Assembly: GCF_018390535.1 (NCBI RefSeq)
Contig: NZ_JAHBBW010000014.1
Coordinates: forward strand, 50,676-114,675
Origin: Bacteroides propionicigenes
GTDB taxonomy: Bacteria > Bacteroidota > Bacteroidia > Bacteroidales > Bacteroidaceae
Direction: 5' to 3'
DNA: 64,000 nucleotides
Position numbers and translations under genes: made by a program. The stretch's first letter is position 1. Each line of letters opens with the position of its first letter. Below, piece by piece: positions 1-9,083 of this stretch. The notes beneath the pieces were generated by a model that ran no database searches, was not told the DNA's origin, and saw nothing but the letters and a program-made list of their open reading frames with translations.

Positions 1-142
1 GTTGATAGATATAAAATACGATGCTCTGACGCGCAGCTCCGAATTGATGGAACGAAGCCGCCAATCGCGCATCGAAGAATATATTGCAACGAAAGAAAGC
101 GATTTGCAGACTTCAACCAATCCGCCATATTTAATCAAATAG
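1..142 (+). CDS. ftsL: FtsL-like division protein, C-terminal end (partial)
   Basis: The window opens inside a gene. Frame 2 gives 46 codons ending in TAG at 140-142, and no start is present. The visible tail is polar and charged (ends TNPPYLIK), which fits the periplasmic end of a small bitopic division protein. The FtsL assignment rests mostly on position: it lies directly before ftsI in a dcw cluster, where ftsL is expected. FtsL normally forms a coiled-coil complex with FtsQ and FtsB homologues at the septum. The membrane segment and coiled coil that would prove this lie upstream of the window. Confidence 0.6.
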   Translation, partial: LIDIKYDALTRSSELMERSRQSRIEEYIATKESDLQTSTNPPYLIK

Positions 143-166
143 GCGCAAGGTACGAGGAGCAAATAA

Positions 167-270
167 GATTTAGTAAATCGTACACGACGATTTAGTAAAT
201 TGCAAGCAACGATTTAGTAAATCGTAGACCATGAATTAGTAAATTGTAAATAGTGAAATAGTAAACTAAA
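167..270. repeat. 22-base tandem array between ftsL and ftsI
   Basis: Five consecutive 22-base units start at 167, 189, 211, 233 and 255. The conserved core is GATTTAGTAAATC, a dyad (GATTTA / TAAATC around a central G). Units 1 and 3 are nearly identical and units 4 and 5 are degenerate. The array begins 24 bases after the ftsL stop and runs almost to the ftsI start. It is non-coding and within the operon, so it is transcribed. Confidence 0.85.
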
Positions 271-277
271 AAAAGCC

Positions 278-2401
278 TTGGCAGTAAACAAGAAAAATAT
301 AATGACCCGTTACTTCTTCGTAGTCCTCGTCATGGGACTGATAGGAGTAGCTATTATCGTAAAAGGCACTGTCATCATGTTTGCCGAACGGCAGTACTGG
401 CAAGATGTCGCCGACCGCTTTGTGAAGGAGAATGTTACGGTGAAACCCAACCGCGGAAACATCCTTTCATCCGACGGTAAGCTAATGGCGAGTTCCCTGC
501 CGGAGTACCGCATCTATATGGACTTCAAAGCCGGTGGTGAGAAGAAAGACACCATGCTTATGAATCATCTGGGTGAAATATGCGAAGGACTGCACCAAAT
601 ATTCCCCGATAAAAGCGCCGCCGAATTTAAAAGACACTTGTTAAAAGGGCGCAAAAAGGGAAGCCGTAATTACCTGATTTACCCCAAACGCATCTCTTAC
701 ATCCAGTACAAAGAAGCCAAGAGGTTACCGGTGTTCAACCTGAACAAATACAAAGGCGGCTTCCACGAACAGATTTACAATCAGCGCAAAAAGCCTTTCG
801 GCTCTTTGGCAGCCCGTACGTTGGGCGACCTCTACGCCGACACGGCACAAGGGGCAAAGAACGGTATCGAGCTGGCATTTGATACGCTGTTGAAAGGACG
901 CAACGGCATCACCCATCGCCAAAAGGTGATGAACAAATACCTGAACATAGTGGACATTGCTCCCGTAGACGGCTGCGACATTATCTCCACCATCGACGTA
1001 GGTATGCAGGATATTTGCGAGAAAGCATTGATAGACAAGCTGAAAGAAATCAATGCCAATGTAGGTGTCGCCGTATTGATGGAAGTACAAACGGGAGAAG
1101 TAAAAGCCATTGTCAACATGATGAAAGCGGGTGACGGCAACTATTACGAAATGCGCAACAATGCCATCAGTGATATGCTGGAGCCGGGCTCCACATTCAA
1201 GACAGCCTCCATCATGGTAGCCCTCGAAGACGGAAAAATCACCCCCGACACCGAGGTTGATACGGGCAACGGCATCATGATGATGCACGGCCGCCCGATG
1301 AAAGACCATAACTGGCACCGGGGCGGATATGGCAAAATCAATGTGACACGTATTCTGGAAGTATCATCCAACATCGGCGTTTCTTACCTTATCGACAAGC
1401 ACTATAGCGACAATCCGCAAAAGTTTGTAGACGGATTGAAGCGTATCGGCATAGACCGCCCGCTTCATCTGCAAATAGCCGGAGAAGGTAAGCCTAACAT
1501 CCGCGGTCCGAAAGAACGTTACTTTGCCAAGACTACTTTGCCTTGGATGAGTATAGGCTACGAAACGCAAGTACCGCCACTGAACATCCTGACTTTCTAT
1601 AACGCCATTGCCAACAACGGTACGATGGTACGCCCGAAATTCGTGAAAGCGGCGGTGAAAGACGGTGAGGTTGTGCATGAATTCCCTACGGAGGTTATCA
1701 ATCCCAAGATTTGCTCGGACAATACGCTGACGCAGATACGGGAGATTCTGTACAAAGTAGTCTCCGAAGGTTTGGCAAAGCCTGCGGGAAGCAAGCAATT
1801 TGCCGTAGCCGGCAAAACGGGTACGGCACAGATTTCACAAGGCGCCGCCGGGTATAAGGCAGGACGGGTGAATTATCTCGTCAGCTTCTGCGGATACTTC
1901 CCGGCAGAGGCTCCCAAATACAGTTGCATCGTCTCCATACAGAAGCCGGGACTTCCGGCATCGGGCGGTTTAATGGCGGGTAGCGTATTCAGCAAGATTG
2001 CAGAGAGGGTATATGCCAAGAATCTGCGATTTGACATACGCAGTGCGATAGACAGCACCACAAATGTGATTCCTGCAGTAAAGGCCGGAGAGATGAACGA
2101 AGCGTTGCGTGTGCTCAACACATTGGATGTTCCGGTACAGAAACAGTTTGAAACACAAAAAGGGAGAGAATTATGGGGACACAGCCAGGCTGCCCCGTCT
2201 GCCGTTATCCTGCAAAATCAGAAGGTTTCCGCCGGCATAGTACCCAGCGTAGTGGGCATGGGGGCCAAAGATGCCGTTTATTTGCTGGAAAGCAAAGGGC
2301 TCAAAGTACGCCTCAACGGAATCGGCAAAGTAAGAAGCCAGTCCATTGCGGGTGGAAGCCGGCTGGTAAGAGGTCAGACAATAGCCTTGACTTTACGTTA
2401 A
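278..2401 (+). CDS. ftsI: Septal peptidoglycan transpeptidase FtsI (PBP3 class B, with PASTA domain)
   Basis: Class B penicillin-binding protein that cross-links septal peptidoglycan in the periplasm, working with the glycosyltransferase FtsW encoded downstream. There is one N-terminal membrane anchor (about residues 10-31), a dimerisation region, then the transpeptidase domain with all three active-site motifs: STFK (nucleophile Ser305, Lys308), SSN (363-365) and KTG (513-515). A single C-terminal PASTA-like domain occupies about the last 60 residues (starts VPSVVGM). At 707 residues it is long for FtsI, because of that PASTA domain, which makes it SpoVD-like. The start used is TTG at 278. 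ATG at 302 (MTRYFF) is the alternative and would shorten the cytoplasmic tail by eight residues. No Shine-Dalgarno site separates the two. Confidence 0.95.
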   Translation: MAVNKKNIMTRYFFVVLVMGLIGVAIIVKGTVIMFAERQYWQDVADRFVKENVTVKPNRGNILSSDGKLMASSLPEYRIYMDFKAGGEKKDTMLMNHLGEICEGLHQIFPDKSAAEFKRHLLKGRKKGSRNYLIYPKRISYIQYKEAKRLPVFNLNKYKGGFHEQIYNQRKKPFGSLAARTLGDLYADTAQGAKNGIELAFDTLLKGRNGITHRQKVMNKYLNIVDIAPVDGCDIISTIDVGMQDICEKALIDKLKEINANVGVAVLMEVQTGEVKAIVNMMKAGDGNYYEMRNNAISDMLEPGSTFKTASIMVALEDGKITPDTEVDTGNGIMMMHGRPMKDHNWHRGGYGKINVTRILEVSSNIGVSYLIDKHYSDNPQKFVDGLKRIGIDRPLHLQIAGEGKPNIRGPKERYFAKTTLPWMSIGYETQVPPLNILTFYNAIANNGTMVRPKFVKAAVKDGEVVHEFPTEVINPKICSDNTLTQIREILYKVVSEGLAKPAGSKQFAVAGKTGTAQISQGAAGYKAGRVNYLVSFCGYFPAEAPKYSCIVSIQKPGLPASGGLMAGSVFSKIAERVYAKNLRFDIRSAIDSTTNVIPAVKAGEMNEALRVLNTLDVPVQKQFETQKGRELWGHSQAAPSAVILQNQKVSAGIVPSVVGMGAKDAVYLLESKGLKVRLNGIGKVRSQSIAGGSRLVRGQTIALTLR

Positions 2402-2431
2402 CAATAGAATATACATTATATATAATAAGGT

Positions 2432-3880
2432 ATGAAATTAAGCGAACTATTAAAAGCGATACAACCGATACAGATTATCGGCAGTACGGAGATTGATATA
2501 ACCGGAGTAAATATAGACTCCCGTTTAGTGGCGGCCGGACATTTGTTTATGGCAATGCGCGGCACGCAGACCGACGGGCACACATATATCCCGACAGCCA
2601 TTGACAAAGGCGCTATAGCTGTGCTGTGCGAAGATATGCCGGAAGAGCTTAACCCCGACATTACATATATCCAAGTAAAGGACAGCGAAAATGCGGTAGG
2701 CAAGATTGCCACCACCTTCTACGGCGACCCTACCTCCAAAATGGAGTTGGTAGGCGTAACCGGCACCAATGGCAAAACAACCATCGCCACCTTATTATAT
2801 AATACATTCCGCTATTTCGGGTATAAAGTAGGACTGATTTCTACCGTATGCAACTACATCGACGACCAGCCCGTTCCGACCGAGCATACCACTCCGGACC
2901 CGATTACCCTCAACCGCCTGTTGGGCGAGATGGCAGACTCCGGATGCAAATACGCATTTATGGAAGTCAGTTCCCACTCCATCGCACAGCAACGCATTAG
3001 CGGCCTGAAGTTTACCGGAGGTATCTTCACCAACCTTACGCGTGACCACTTGGACTATCATAAGACAGTGGAGAACTACCTCAAGGCGAAAAAGAAGTTC
3101 TTCGACGATATGCCGAAGAATGCGTTCAGCCTGACCAATCTGGATGATAAGAACGGACTGGTTATGACTCAGAATACACGTTCGCACGTATATACCTATT
3201 CATTAAGAAGCCTCAGCGACTTTAAAGGGAAAGTATTGGAATCTCATTTTGAAGGGATGTTGCTCGATTTCAATAACCGCGAGCTGGCCGTACGCTTCAT
3301 CGGCAGGTTCAACGCGTCCAACCTTCTTGCCGTGTTCGGCGCAGCCGTGTTATTAGGCAAAAAAGAAGAAGATGTCCTCGTTGCCCTCAGCACTCTGCAT
3401 CCGGTAGCCGGCAGATTCGACTCAATCCGTTCCCCGAAGGGGATTACCGCCATTGTAGACTACGCCCATACTCCGGATGCTTTGGTGAATGTGCTGAATG
3501 CCATCCACGGCGTATTGGAAGGTAAGGGAAAGGTTATTACCGTAGTTGGCGCAGGCGGCAACCGCGACAAAGGGAAACGCCCTATCATGGCGAAAGAGTC
3601 AGCCCGTTTGAGCGACCGGGTTATCATCACTTCCGACAACCCCCGCTTTGAAGAGCCGCAAGACATCATCAACGATATGCTGGCAGGCTTGGACAAAGAC
3701 GATTTGCAGAAAACGATCAGCATCACCGATAGAAAAGAAGCCATAAAAACCGCCTGTATGCTGGCACAACCGGGAGACGTAATCCTCGTTGCCGGCAAAG
3801 GACACGAAAATTATCAGGAGATAAAAGGAGTGAAACACCATTTTGATGACAAAGAAGAGTTAAAGGCGATTATGTTTTAG
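2432..3880 (+). CDS. murE: UDP-MurNAc-L-Ala-D-Glu:meso-diaminopimelate ligase
   Basis: Cytoplasmic Mur ligase adding the third stem-peptide residue to the peptidoglycan precursor at the cost of ATP. The 482-residue length is normal. The ATP loop GTNGKT is at residues 111-116, followed by the central domain and C-terminal domain. The substrate-selecting motif DNPR (402-405) marks specificity for meso-diaminopimelate rather than lysine, so this organism should have mDAP-type peptidoglycan. It lies 30 bases after ftsI in the same operon. In many bacteria murF follows murE, but here the next gene is mraY, so murF must be elsewhere. Confidence 0.97.
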   Translation: MKLSELLKAIQPIQIIGSTEIDITGVNIDSRLVAAGHLFMAMRGTQTDGHTYIPTAIDKGAIAVLCEDMPEELNPDITYIQVKDSENAVGKIATTFYGDPTSKMELVGVTGTNGKTTIATLLYNTFRYFGYKVGLISTVCNYIDDQPVPTEHTTPDPITLNRLLGEMADSGCKYAFMEVSSHSIAQQRISGLKFTGGIFTNLTRDHLDYHKTVENYLKAKKKFFDDMPKNAFSLTNLDDKNGLVMTQNTRSHVYTYSLRSLSDFKGKVLESHFEGMLLDFNNRELAVRFIGRFNASNLLAVFGAAVLLGKKEEDVLVALSTLHPVAGRFDSIRSPKGITAIVDYAHTPDALVNVLNAIHGVLEGKGKVITVVGAGGNRDKGKRPIMAKESARLSDRVIITSDNPRFEEPQDIINDMLAGLDKDDLQKTISITDRKEAIKTACMLAQPGDVILVAGKGHENYQEIKGVKHHFDDKEELKAIMF

Positions 3881-3884
3881 AGTC

Positions 3885-3919
3885 ATAAGGCGGTAATGTG
3901 ACATCACACTACCCCTTAT
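3885..3919 (+). other. Imperfect stem-loop between murE and mraY
   Basis: Arms 3885-3901 and 3904-3919 pair with a few bulges (ATAAGG at the base against CCTTAT). The T-run expected of a terminator is missing, and the genes on both sides belong to one operon. It could be an mRNA processing or stability element. This is inference only. Confidence 0.4.
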
Positions 3920-3946
3920 CACTTATTATTATAAAAGAGAGAGACT

Positions 3947-5215
3947 ATGTTATACTACTTATTCCAATGGTTAGATAAATACGACTTCCCCGGTGCGGGT
4001 ATGTTCGGTTATACATCTTTCAGGGCGTTAATGGCTATCATCCTGGCATTGCTCATTTCGAGTATATGGGGTGACAAGTTCATTAATTTATTAAAACGCA
4101 AGCAAATCACCGAAACACAGCGGGATGCCAGTATCGACCCGTTTGGCGTAAACAAGGTGGGCGTACCAAGTATGGGCGGGGTAATCATAATCTTTGCCAT
4201 TTTGATTCCCTGCCTGTTGCTGGGCAAGTTAGGTAATATCTATATGATTCTAATGCTTGTCACAACCGTTTGGTTGGGCTCATTGGGATTTGCCGACGAC
4301 TATATCAAGATATTCAAGAAAGACAAGGAAGGCCTGCACGGTAAGTTCAAGATTATCGGTCAGGTAGGTCTCGGGCTCATCGTAGGACTTACGCTGTATC
4401 TCAGCCCGCAGGTCGTTATTCGTGAAAACATCGAAGTGGAAAAGCCCGGACAAGGCATTGAAGTAGTACATGCCGCCAAAGAAATCAAGGCTACACAGAC
4501 TACCATTCCTTTTTTCAAAAGCAATAACCTTGACTATGCCGACCTCGTATCCTTTCTGGGAGAGCATGCCCAAACAGCCGGCTGGATACTGTTCGTATTC
4601 GTCACAATCTTCGTTGTGACAGCCGTTTCCAACGGCGCTAACCTGAATGACGGCATGGACGGCATGGCAGCGGGCAACTCCGCCATCATCGGTCTGACTT
4701 TGGGTATACTGGCATACGTATCCAGCCACATCGAATATGCCGGTTATCTGAACATCATGTATATCCCTGGGTCGGAAGAACTGGTAATCTTCATCTGCGC
4801 CTTTATCGGTGCAATGATAGGCTTCCTCTGGTACAATGCTTATCCGGCACAAGTATTCATGGGTGATACGGGTAGTCTGACCATCGGCGGCATCATTGCC
4901 GTATACGCCATCATTATTCACAAAGAACTATTGATACCGATTCTCTGCGGCATATTCCTCGTAGAGAACCTGTCGGTGATTCTGCAACGGGTATATTACA
5001 AGGCCGGTAAACGAAAAGGAGTCAAGCAGCGTCTCTTTAAGCGAACGCCGATACACGACCACTTCCGCACCGGCATGAACCTGATAGAACCCGGTTGCAA
5101 AGTGGTATTTACCCAACCGACGCAATTGTTCCATGAATCAAAGATTACCGTCCGTTTCTGGATTGTAACCATTGTACTGGCGGCAATAACAATTATAACG
5201 TTAAAGATAAGATAA
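3947..5215 (+). CDS. mraY: Phospho-MurNAc-pentapeptide translocase MraY
   Basis: Polytopic inner-membrane enzyme that transfers phospho-MurNAc-pentapeptide to undecaprenyl phosphate, making lipid I. Family residues are visible: the Asp pair in FADDY, the NLNDGMDG loop and MGDTGSL. The length is 422 residues, against about 360 in E. coli. The extra material is a hydrophilic stretch at about residues 160-205 (from RENIEVEKPG to NNLDYADL), which from memory is usual in Bacteroidetes. The motif normally written HHH is H370-D371-H372 here (PIHDHF). The gene is 66 bases after murE and 55 before murD. Confidence 0.96.
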   Translation: MLYYLFQWLDKYDFPGAGMFGYTSFRALMAIILALLISSIWGDKFINLLKRKQITETQRDASIDPFGVNKVGVPSMGGVIIIFAILIPCLLLGKLGNIYMILMLVTTVWLGSLGFADDYIKIFKKDKEGLHGKFKIIGQVGLGLIVGLTLYLSPQVVIRENIEVEKPGQGIEVVHAAKEIKATQTTIPFFKSNNLDYADLVSFLGEHAQTAGWILFVFVTIFVVTAVSNGANLNDGMDGMAAGNSAIIGLTLGILAYVSSHIEYAGYLNIMYIPGSEELVIFICAFIGAMIGFLWYNAYPAQVFMGDTGSLTIGGIIAVYAIIIHKELLIPILCGIFLVENLSVILQRVYYKAGKRKGVKQRLFKRTPIHDHFRTGMNLIEPGCKVVFTQPTQLFHESKITVRFWIVTIVLAAITIITLKIR

Positions 5216-5222
5216 CAATTAA

Positions 5223-5267
5223 ATGAGGAATTCTTCATTCATCATTCTTCATTCTTAATTATAATAA
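5223..5267. repeat. Short ATTCTTCATT-type intergenic repeat
   Basis: The mraY-murD spacer consists of overlapping copies of TTCTTCATTC / CATTCTTAATT. The same family recurs, in both orientations, in the suf spacers at 48405-48445, 49790-49820 and 50580-50707. It is non-coding. Confidence 0.6.
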
Positions 5268-5270
5268 AGT

Positions 5271-6605
5271 ATGAGTAGAATTGTAGTTTTAGGAGCAGGC
5301 GAAAGCGGCGCGGGAGCTGCCGTACTTGCCAAAGTCAAGGGTTTCGACACGTTCGTATCCGATATGTCCGCCATTAAAGACAAGTACAAGGAACTGTTGA
5401 ACAAGTATGACATTGCTTGGGAGGAGGGACAGCATACGGAAGAACTGATACTCAATGCCGATGAAGTGGTAAAAAGCCCCGGTATCCCTAATGATGCTCC
5501 GCTGATTCTGAAGTTAAAAGAAAAAGGTATTTCTATCATCTCCGAGATAGAATTTGCCGGACGTTATACAAACGCCAAGATGATTTGTATTACAGGTTCT
5601 AACGGTAAGACTACCACTACTTCGCTCATTTACCACATCTTTAAGAGTGCGGGACTGAACGTGGGGCTGGCCGGAAACATCGGCAACAGCCTTGCCTTGC
5701 AAGTAGCAATGGAAAAGCACGATTATTATATTATCGAGCTCAGTTCCTTCCAACTGGATAATATGTATAAGTTCCGTGCCAATATCGCTGTCCTGATGAA
5801 TATCACTCCCGACCATCTGGACCGATACGATCATTGTATGCAGAAATACGTAGATGCCAAATTCCGCATCACGCAAAACCAGACGCCGGAAGATGCCTTC
5901 ATCTACTGGAACGACGACCCTATTATCCGCAAGGAGTTGGAGAAGCATGGTCTGAAAGCGCATCCCTATCCTTTTGCCGCCGTGAAAGAGGATGGAGCCA
6001 TCGCTTATGTGGAAGACGGCGAAGTGGAAATCAACGAGCCTATCGCTTTCAATATGGAACAAGAGGAGCTTGCCCTGCACGGAACCCACAATCTCTATAA
6101 TTCACTGGCTGCCGGTATCTCTGCCAACCTTGCAGGTATCAGGAAAGAAGATATACGCAAAGCCCTGTCCGACTTCAAGGGTGTGGAGCACCGATTGGAA
6201 AAAGTGGCGACCGTACGCGGCATCCGGTTCATCAATGACTCCAAAGCAACCAACGTCAATTCTTGCTGGTATGCCTTACAAAGCATGACAACCAAGACCG
6301 TACTTATTCTTGGCGGCAAAGACAAAGGGAATGATTATACCGAAATAGAGGACTTGGTACGCACCAAATGCTCAGCCTTAGTTTACTTGGGGCTGCACAA
6401 TGAAAAGCTGCATGAGTTTTTTGACCGTTTCGGTCTGCCTGTAGCCGATGTGCAAACCGGTATGAAAGATGCGGTAGATGCAGCTTTCAAGCTGGCACAG
6501 AAAGGTGAAACGGTATTATTGAGCCCCTGTTGCGCCTCATTCGACCTCTTCAAGAGCTACGAAGACAGAGGTGACCAATTTAAGAAATACGTAAGAGAGC
6601 TATAA
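5271..6605 (+). CDS. murD: UDP-MurNAc-L-alanine:D-glutamate ligase
   Basis: Cytoplasmic Mur ligase adding D-glutamate as the second stem residue. It has an N-terminal Rossmann-like UDP-binding domain beginning VVLGAGESG, the ATP loop GSNGKT at residues 109-114, and the C-terminal ligase domain with HRLE and NDSKATN motifs. The 444-residue length is typical. The stop codon TAA (6603-6605) is followed immediately by the ftsW ATG, so the two are very probably translationally coupled. Confidence 0.97.
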   Translation: MSRIVVLGAGESGAGAAVLAKVKGFDTFVSDMSAIKDKYKELLNKYDIAWEEGQHTEELILNADEVVKSPGIPNDAPLILKLKEKGISIISEIEFAGRYTNAKMICITGSNGKTTTTSLIYHIFKSAGLNVGLAGNIGNSLALQVAMEKHDYYIIELSSFQLDNMYKFRANIAVLMNITPDHLDRYDHCMQKYVDAKFRITQNQTPEDAFIYWNDDPIIRKELEKHGLKAHPYPFAAVKEDGAIAYVEDGEVEINEPIAFNMEQEELALHGTHNLYNSLAAGISANLAGIRKEDIRKALSDFKGVEHRLEKVATVRGIRFINDSKATNVNSCWYALQSMTTKTVLILGGKDKGNDYTEIEDLVRTKCSALVYLGLHNEKLHEFFDRFGLPVADVQTGMKDAVDAAFKLAQKGETVLLSPCCASFDLFKSYEDRGDQFKKYVREL

Positions 6606-7889
6606 ATGGATTTATTAAAAAGCATATTCAAAGGAGATAAGGTAATCTGGATTATCTTCCTCTTCCTCTGTCTCATCTCCATCACAGAGGTGTTCAGTGC
6701 TGCCAGTACGCTTACTTACAAGAGTGGCGACCATTGGGGCCCTATCACCCAGCACAGCATTATTCTAATGGTGGGTGCTGTGATTGTGGTTCTTATGCAC
6801 AACATCCCCTATAAATGGTTCCAAGTGTTTCCCGTCTTCCTGTTGCCGGCTTCCGCAATATTGCTGGTGCTGGTTATGATGATGGAGCGCATCAATGGCG
6901 CGGCACGCTGGATGACATTCATGGGTATACAGTTCCAGCCCTCGGAGATTGCAAAAATGGCGGTTATCATCGTCACGGCTTTTATACTATCCAAAGGGCA
7001 GGACGAGGACGGCGCCAATCCGAAGGCTTTCAAGCGGATTATGATAATAACCGGAGTTATCTGCCTGCTCATTGCTCCGGAGAACCTGTCCACAGCGGCA
7101 TTGTTGTTCGGGGTGGTCTTTTTGATGATGTTCATAGGACGTGTCTCCGCAAAAAAACTATTGATACTGATTGGCGGTTTGGCATCGGTAGGTATTATTG
7201 CCGTAACTTTCCTGCTGATGACAAAGAACAGCGACATACCTTTCCTGCACCGGTTTGATACATGGCGCGCCCGTATTGAGAAATTCACGAGTGACAAGGA
7301 AGTACCCGCCGCCAAGTTTGACATAGACAAAGATGCACAGATAGCCCACGCACGTATCGCCGTTGCCACCAGCAATGTTGTGGGCAAAGGTCCGGGTAAT
7401 TCCGTGCAGCGGGACTTCTTGAGCCAGGCATTCTCCGACTTTATCTTTGCCATTATCATCGAAGAACTCGGACTGGTAGGAGGAGTCGTAGTTGTATTCC
7501 TCTACATCTGCCTATTGATACGTGTAGGGCGTATTGCCAAGAAATGCGACCGTACTTTCCCCGCCTTTCTCATCATCGGCATCGCCCTGTTACTGGTGTC
7601 ACAGGCCGTCTTCAACATGATGGTAGCCGTGGGGTTGGCTCCCGTTACCGGACAGCCGCTACCGCTTATCAGCAAGGGAGGTACTTCTACGTTGATAAAC
7701 TGCGCTTATATCGGCATGATATTAAGCGTCAGCCGATATACAGCCAAGCTGGAAGAACAGAGAGAACACGATGCGCAAATCACCATGCAAGTAGAAGCCG
7801 GCAACGGAGACGAGAGTATTTACAGTGAGGCGCAAAGCGCCGCAGAGCCGACAGCCAAAATGCTGAACAGCGATGCCGAATTTGAATAA
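6606..7889 (+). CDS. ftsW: Septal peptidoglycan glycosyltransferase FtsW (SEDS family)
   Basis: SEDS-family polytopic membrane protein that polymerises lipid II at the septum, in complex with the FtsI transpeptidase encoded upstream. The 427 residues contain about ten hydrophobic segments. The large periplasmic loop between about residues 195 and 280 is family-typical, as is the conserved late motif GLAPVTGQPLPLISKGGTS. The last 45 residues form a polar cytoplasmic tail. It abuts murD with no spacer, and murG follows after 38 bases. Confidence 0.95.
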   Translation: MDLLKSIFKGDKVIWIIFLFLCLISITEVFSAASTLTYKSGDHWGPITQHSIILMVGAVIVVLMHNIPYKWFQVFPVFLLPASAILLVLVMMMERINGAARWMTFMGIQFQPSEIAKMAVIIVTAFILSKGQDEDGANPKAFKRIMIITGVICLLIAPENLSTAALLFGVVFLMMFIGRVSAKKLLILIGGLASVGIIAVTFLLMTKNSDIPFLHRFDTWRARIEKFTSDKEVPAAKFDIDKDAQIAHARIAVATSNVVGKGPGNSVQRDFLSQAFSDFIFAIIIEELGLVGGVVVVFLYICLLIRVGRIAKKCDRTFPAFLIIGIALLLVSQAVFNMMVAVGLAPVTGQPLPLISKGGTSTLINCAYIGMILSVSRYTAKLEEQREHDAQITMQVEAGNGDESIYSEAQSAAEPTAKMLNSDAEFE

Positions 7890-7927
7890 GATTAATCATC
7901 AGTAGTAGCAAGTAGATAAACTTAGAT

Positions 7928-9076
7928 ATGGAAACAAAGAATAACAAGCCGCGCATTATTATCAGCGGTGGCGGCACAGGCGGACATATTTTCCCGGCTG
8001 TATCCATCGCCAACGCAATTAAGGAGTTGTGCCCCGATGCGGAAATCCTGTTTGTAGGCGCAGAAGGGCGTATGGAAATGCAGCGTGTACCCGATGCCGG
8101 CTACAAGATTATCGGTCTGCCTGTAGCGGGATTTGATCGCAAGCATTTGTGGAAGAACTTTGCCGTATTGGTAAAACTGGCGCGCAGCCAATGGAAGGCG
8201 CGCAGAATCATCAAACAATTCCGTCCGCAAGTGGCAGTAGGCGTAGGCGGTTATGCCAGTGGTCCTACCCTGAAAACGGCAGGAATGATGGGAGTTCCAA
8301 CCTTAATACAAGAGCAAAACTCTTATGCAGGTGTCACCAACAAGCTACTTGCCAAGAAAGCCTGTAAGATATGCGTTGCCTACGAAGGTATGGAAAAGTT
8401 CTTTCCTGCAGAGAAAATTATCATGACCGGCAACCCGGTCCGTCAAAATCTGTTCGGACATTCCATTTCGCACGAAGAAGCCGTACGCTATTTCAGTTTG
8501 GACCCGTCCAAAAAGACTATTCTGATATTGGGCGGTAGTCTTGGGGCGCGAACCATTAACCGGACTTTAACCGCAGGGCTTGACATCATTCGGCAGAACC
8601 CCGACATACAGTTCATTTGGCAAACCGGTAAAATATACATCGACCAAGTAAGAGCCGCCATCACCACAGCAACCGGTGAAGCCGTGCATCATCCTCATAT
8701 CAACGCCATTCCTAATCTGTATGTAACAGATTTCATCAAAGACATGGCGAATGCCTATGCGGCAGCCGATTTGGTAATCTCCCGCGCCGGTGCAGGTTCC
8801 ATCTCTGAATTCTGCCTGCTGCGCAAGCCTGTAATCCTTGTTCCATCGCCCAATGTGGCGGAAGACCACCAGACCATGAATGCGCTGGCGCTCGTCGATA
8901 AAGACGCCGCTATCTATGTAAAGGATGCGGAAGCCCAAGAAAAACTTCTGCCCGTAGCACTGGCAACCGTAAAAGACAGTAGTAAGCTGAAAGAATTGAG
9001 TAACAATATCGCCAAATTGGCACTACCCGGCTCGGCAACAATCATTGCCAAAGAGGTACTGAAACTTATAAAATGA
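7928..9076 (+). CDS. murG: Lipid II synthase MurG (UDP-GlcNAc transferase)
   Basis: Peripheral inner-membrane glycosyltransferase (GT28) that adds GlcNAc to lipid I, giving lipid II. The N-terminal glycine-rich loop GGGTGGHIFPA (residues 14-24) and the later G-loop LGGSLGART are present. The donor-binding signature ISRAGAGSISE is near residue 285. The 382-residue length is slightly longer than the E. coli protein. It is followed by murC after 7 bases, probably in one transcript. Confidence 0.97.
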   Translation: METKNNKPRIIISGGGTGGHIFPAVSIANAIKELCPDAEILFVGAEGRMEMQRVPDAGYKIIGLPVAGFDRKHLWKNFAVLVKLARSQWKARRIIKQFRPQVAVGVGGYASGPTLKTAGMMGVPTLIQEQNSYAGVTNKLLAKKACKICVAYEGMEKFFPAEKIIMTGNPVRQNLFGHSISHEEAVRYFSLDPSKKTILILGGSLGARTINRTLTAGLDIIRQNPDIQFIWQTGKIYIDQVRAAITTATGEAVHHPHINAIPNLYVTDFIKDMANAYAAADLVISRAGAGSISEFCLLRKPVILVPSPNVAEDHQTMNALALVDKDAAIYVKDAEAQEKLLPVALATVKDSSKLKELSNNIAKLALPGSATIIAKEVLKLIK

Positions 9077-9083
9077 CAAGGAC

